Assembly (NCBI GenBank): GCA_022565135.1
Contig: JADFKA010000009.1
Coordinates: 1 to 15,237, forward strand
DNA from: Pseudomonadota bacterium
GTDB lineage: Bacteria; Pseudomonadota; Gammaproteobacteria; Steroidobacterales; Woeseiaceae
Direction of reading: 5' to 3'
DNA: 15,237 bases
Shown: positions 12,542 through 15,237 of the stretch, in pieces
Layout: every line of letters begins with the position of its first letter
How positions within the stretch are numbered: position 1 is the first letter of the stretch
Translations under genes and position numbers: made by a program
Notes under the pieces: model-generated
Told to the model about the DNA's origin: nothing
Databases searched by the model: none
The model's input: the letters and a program-made list of their open reading frames with translations, nothing else

Positions 12542-14074
12542 ATGCGATCTGCTTACATAATCATGCTTTGCATGGCGCTATCGGCCTGTGGTGCTCCGCA
12601 GTCCTCTTTCGAAGAAGCTACGATCACCGAATTGCATGATCGCATGCATCGCGGCGAGCTAAGCTCCGAGCAACTCGTCAGCTGGTACCTCGATAGAATC
12701 GAAGCCATCGATCGCAGCGGACCGTCACTGAATTCGATTATCGAGCTCAATCCTGACGCGCTGTTAACGGCGCGTGCGCTCGACGAAGAGTGGCAGAAAT
12801 CCGGACCGCGCGGCCCAATGCACGGCATTCCCGTAGTACTCAAAGCGAATATTGGCACCGCTGATCGCATGCATACGACGGCCGGATCACTTGCGCTGGA
12901 ACACCACATTCCCAGTGAAGACGCGTTTCTTGTCAGTCGATTGCGTGAGGCGGGGGCCGTAATTCTTGGCAAGGCCAACCTGAGTGAGTGGGCGAATTTT
13001 CGTTCGACACTATCGTCGAGTGGCTGGAGCAGCATCGGCGGCCAGACTCGAAACCCGTACGACACGGCACGCAATCCGTGTGGCTCGTCGAGCGGCTCAG
13101 CTGCCGCGGTCACAGCGAACCTGACCGTCGTTGCCGTTGGCACCGAAACCGACGGCTCGGTGGTCTGTCCATCCGGCATCAACGGCATCGTCGGCATCAA
13201 GCCCACTGTCGGTCTGATCAGTCGCAGCGGCATTATTCCGCTTGCCCACAGTCAGGATACGGCGGGGCCCATGGCCCGATCGGTCCGCGATGCCGCGATC
13301 CTGCTCAGCGCGATGACTGGTACCGATCCTGACGACCCCGCGTCCGCGCGCGCCGCAGCGCAGGCTGTAAGCTACACCGCTAACCTGACGGCTGATGGCC
13401 TCACTGGTAAACGTATTGGCGTCATCCGCTCTTACTTTGGCGCAGGCACCAATCCAGGCGTGGAAGCGATTTTCGAATCCAGCATCGAGGCACTTCGCAA
13501 CCAAGGCGCAGAAATCGTTGATGCAATCACAATTGATACGACTGGCATGAGCGATGCGGAACACAAAGTATTGTTGTATGAATTCAAAGCCGACCTGAAC
13601 TTGTACCTCGAGCAAACCCAGGCACCGATGAGTTCGCTGGCCGAGATCATCAAATTCAATGACAGTAATGCGGACACGGTAATGCCGATATTCGGCCAGG
13701 AAATTCTGCTGAGCGCGCAAGAAAAAGGCCCGCTTACCGACGATGACTATCTAACGGCGCTTGCCGCAAGCAGGCGCATAGCGACAGAGGGCATCGACAA
13801 TGCGTTGCACGAACATGATCTCGACGCTTTGATCGCGCCGACGAATGGACCCGCGTGGCTGACCGATCATGTCAATGGTGACAGTTTTCACGTCGGCAGC
13901 TCATCTTACGCCGCTGTATCAGGCTATCCCAACGTTACGGTGCCGGCCGGAATGGTTTCGGGCTTGCCGATCGGCCTGTCCTTCATCGGTGCACCGAATA
14001 CTGAAAAGATGCTGATCGAAATGGCTTACGCGTTTGAGCAAGCGACCGCGGCCAGGCGCATGCCCGAACTCTGA
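12542..14074 (+). CDS. Lipoprotein amidase, amidase-signature family
   Basis: The 510-residue protein is an amidase-signature hydrolase, the family that cleaves peptide amides, fatty amides or similar C-N bonds through a Ser-cisSer-Lys triad. The triad is visible as Lys101 (GIPVVLKANI), the cis-Ser at about 182 (NPCGSSSGSAAAV) and the nucleophile Ser206 (GTETDGSVVCPS), with the usual spacing of about 24 residues between the serines. The N-terminus is a lipoprotein signal, MRSAYIIMLCMALSACG, with lipobox LSAC and Cys16 followed by Gly, so it should be anchored in the outer membrane facing the periplasm. It is not GatA: it is exported and no gatB/gatC is present. A strong ribosome site GGAGGA at 12531-12536 precedes the ATG. 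It may share a transcript with the methyltransferase lipoprotein 96 bases upstream. Substrate unknown. Confidence 0.93.
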   Translation: MRSAYIIMLCMALSACGAPQSSFEEATITELHDRMHRGELSSEQLVSWYLDRIEAIDRSGPSLNSIIELNPDALLTARALDEEWQKSGPRGPMHGIPVVLKANIGTADRMHTTAGSLALEHHIPSEDAFLVSRLREAGAVILGKANLSEWANFRSTLSSSGWSSIGGQTRNPYDTARNPCGSSSGSAAAVTANLTVVAVGTETDGSVVCPSGINGIVGIKPTVGLISRSGIIPLAHSQDTAGPMARSVRDAAILLSAMTGTDPDDPASARAAAQAVSYTANLTADGLTGKRIGVIRSYFGAGTNPGVEAIFESSIEALRNQGAEIVDAITIDTTGMSDAEHKVLLYEFKADLNLYLEQTQAPMSSLAEIIKFNDSNADTVMPIFGQEILLSAQEKGPLTDDDYLTALAASRRIATEGIDNALHEHDLDALIAPTNGPAWLTDHVNGDSFHVGSSSYAAVSGYPNVTVPAGMVSGLPIGLSFIGAPNTEKMLIEMAYAFEQATAARRMPEL

Positions 14075-14193
14075 CGAGCGTCACAATTTGTCACCACATC
14101 ATGTTCGCATTGCAATTTTTGCGACCTGGTCTGCGCCCGCACCTCTTCGACAATGGCTTAATCGGCGCATCGTCTTTGCTGGAACCCCGGTCT

Positions 14194-14964
14194 ATGTTCA
14201 AAGCCATCCGCATAGCCGTGCTGCTGTTCATCCTGTTCTTCGTGGCAGTCAACACCTGGCTGACACAAGCTCGCAGCACGGACTGGAACAACAGCTTGTG
14301 GGTCAAGATATACCCGATCAATGCTGACGGCAGCGATGCAAGTGCGAAATACATCAGCAGCCTGAAGATAGATGACTTCGCCGCGATCGAGACATTTATT
14401 GCGCGCGAATCGGCACGCTATGGCAAAAAGATCAGTCGCCCCGTACGCATCGAGCTCGGTCGGCAAATCAACGACCAACCCCCGGAGCCGGATGCGGGCT
14501 CTGGGCCGCTCAGTCTCATGCTCTGGTCCCTCAAGATACGTTGGTGGGCGTCGAGTACTGCAGGCAAGCAGGATTCGATCGAGCCAGACGTTCGCATTTT
14601 TATTCGTTACCATCGCCCTGACCGGCAAATTGTCCTGGAAAACTCCGTTGGGCTGCAAAAAGGCATGGTCGGTATCGTCAACGCCATCGCCAGTCGCCGT
14701 CACCGAGGCAGCAACAACGTCATCATTGCCCACGAGTTCCTGCACACACTCGGTGCCACCGATAAATACAATCCCGCCAACGGACAGCCAACAGTGCCGG
14801 AGGGCCTGGCCGAGCCCGATCGCAGTCCCTTGTATCCACAAAAGTACGCCGAAATCATGGGCGGCCGGATTGCGCTTGCCGAAAATGACGCAGTCATTCC
14901 ACAGGGCCTCAAGTACGCCCTGATCGGACTACAGACGGCATCCGAGATAAACCTCGCTGATTAG
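14194..14964 (+). CDS. Membrane-anchored putative zinc metalloprotease (HExxHxxGxxD)
   Basis: I do not recognise a named family. From the ATG at 14194 the 256-residue product starts with a basic tail and one hydrophobic segment (AIRIAVLLFILFFVAVNTWL), suggesting an N-terminal anchor with the rest in the periplasm. The key motif is HEFLHTLGATD at residues 180-190, an HExxHxxGxxD pattern in which Asp190 takes the place of the third zinc ligand of metzincins, as in snapalysin-type proteases. Around it are WVKIYPINADG, YISSLKIDDFAAIETFI, SRPVRIELG, DVRIFIRYHRP and, after the motif, LYPQKYAEIMGGRIAL, where the Met could be the metzincin Met-turn. The frame extends up to an ATG at 14101, but that extension would put the anchor 30 residues in. 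The ribosome site is weak for both. It follows the amidase gene in the same direction after 119 bases. Confidence 0.8.
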   Translation: MFKAIRIAVLLFILFFVAVNTWLTQARSTDWNNSLWVKIYPINADGSDASAKYISSLKIDDFAAIETFIARESARYGKKISRPVRIELGRQINDQPPEPDAGSGPLSLMLWSLKIRWWASSTAGKQDSIEPDVRIFIRYHRPDRQIVLENSVGLQKGMVGIVNAIASRRHRGSNNVIIAHEFLHTLGATDKYNPANGQPTVPEGLAEPDRSPLYPQKYAEIMGGRIALAENDAVIPQGLKYALIGLQTASEINLAD

Positions 14965-15034
14965 ATCGAGCTGCAGCATCAGTGCCGAAACCGCCGTTGC
15001 GCCATCCGTGCCTGGACCGTCCGCTTTCATCAAG

Positions 15035-15080
15035 AGCGGCCGTTCAATACTTCTGAAAATCAACAATTCAACAGGCCGCT
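15035..15080. repeat. 7-bp inverted repeat at the broken transposase end
   Basis: AGCGGCC (15035-15041) and GGCCGCT (15074-15080) are perfect inverted copies separated by 32 bases. They straddle the point where similarity to IS30 transposases ends. This could be chance or a trace of the deletion. Confidence 0.25.
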
Positions 15081-15237
15081 TACGGCTGCGATTTCAACCG
15101 GTCGTATGCCGCCGGTCCTCGAGAGAATGCCTTGTATCGCCGAATGATAACGACCAAAAAGGCGTGCGATTGAGTGAAGCGACTCGCCTTTCTGCCAACG
15201 ATCCCACATCAACGCTTTATCTGTTTCGGTGTAATAA
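15060..15237 (-). pseudogene. IS30-family transposase N-terminal remnant
   Basis: The reverse strand from the window edge reads YYTETDKALMWDRWQKGESL, then HSIARLFGRYHSAIQGILSR and TGGIRP, the helix-turn-helix N-terminus typical of IS30-family transposases of proteobacteria. After about 46 codons the similarity stops: the expected R-x-R-S-R-L-x-L-x-x-x-E-R-E-E-I-S-R continuation is absent and the frame ends at a TGA at 15060-15062. The DDE catalytic domain is therefore missing on the left, and the true start lies beyond the window. It is a decayed insertion-sequence fragment rather than a working element. Confidence 0.85.

Noticed and set aside
13097..13720. 207-residue antisense ORF within the amidase gene
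   Set aside because: It is a shadow of a well-supported coding frame and has no family motif.
14158..14841. 227-residue antisense ORF over the metalloprotease gene
   Set aside because: The sense frame has a membrane anchor and an HExxH motif; the antisense frame shows nothing recognisable.
1..15237. CRISPR arrays, tRNA or rRNA genes
   Set aside because: No regularly spaced repeats and no cloverleaf or rRNA-like sequence were seen on reading either strand.

Overview
The window looks like chromosomal DNA of a gammaproteobacterium. The evidence is an AroQ-type chorismate mutase fused to prephenate dehydrogenase (TyrA T-protein), a bactofilin followed upstream by a DUF6776-type coiled-coil protein, HemJ, RppH and a 369-residue class III alcohol dehydrogenase. 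Base composition is moderately GC-rich by eye. I cannot name the genus; a marine Woeseia/Chromatiales-like lineage would fit but is only a guess. Six of the 14 starts read as TTG or GTG.

Layout. Positions 1-900 hold a leftward pair, a DUF6776-like membrane coiled-coil protein and then the N-terminus of a bactofilin cut by the window edge. Positions 1069-3242 hold hemJ (+), a convergent rppH (-) and a divergent lone FecCD/BtuC-type ABC permease (+). Positions 3257-5456 are a leftward operon, tyrA followed 4 bases later by a GAF-like/GGDEF diguanylate cyclase. Positions 5653-11064 run rightward: glutathione-dependent formaldehyde dehydrogenase (frmA/adhC), a divergent gamma-glutamyltransferase-fold enzyme, pdxH, and an exported beta-propeller/amidohydrolase fusion that starts inside the pdxH stop codon and has lost the metal-binding motifs of its hydrolase domain.

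Positions 11065-11648 form a distinctive AT-rich gene-free block. Inside it are a perfect sigma-54 (-24/-12) promoter, about 175 bases containing four A-A/G-N triplet tracts, and a perfect 10-bp rho-independent terminator. Together they define a probable sigma-54-dependent small RNA of about 205 nt, resembling in design (not in recognisable sequence) the Hfq-binding CrcZ/CrcY RNAs of Pseudomonas. This is the most interesting object in the window.

Positions 11649-14964 encode three exported proteins on the + strand: a lipoprotein with a SAM-methyltransferase fold (interrupted by a one-base frameshift), a lipoprotein amidase of the amidase-signature family, and a membrane-anchored metalloprotease with an HExxHxxGxxD motif. 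The right edge carries the N-terminal remnant of an IS30-family transposase on the - strand.

The leftmost and central genes are ordinary housekeeping genes (heme, tyrosine, pyridoxal phosphate, mRNA 5'-end processing, formaldehyde detoxification). From about 9.1 kb rightward the content shifts to exported accessory proteins, a regulatory RNA candidate and mobile-element debris.
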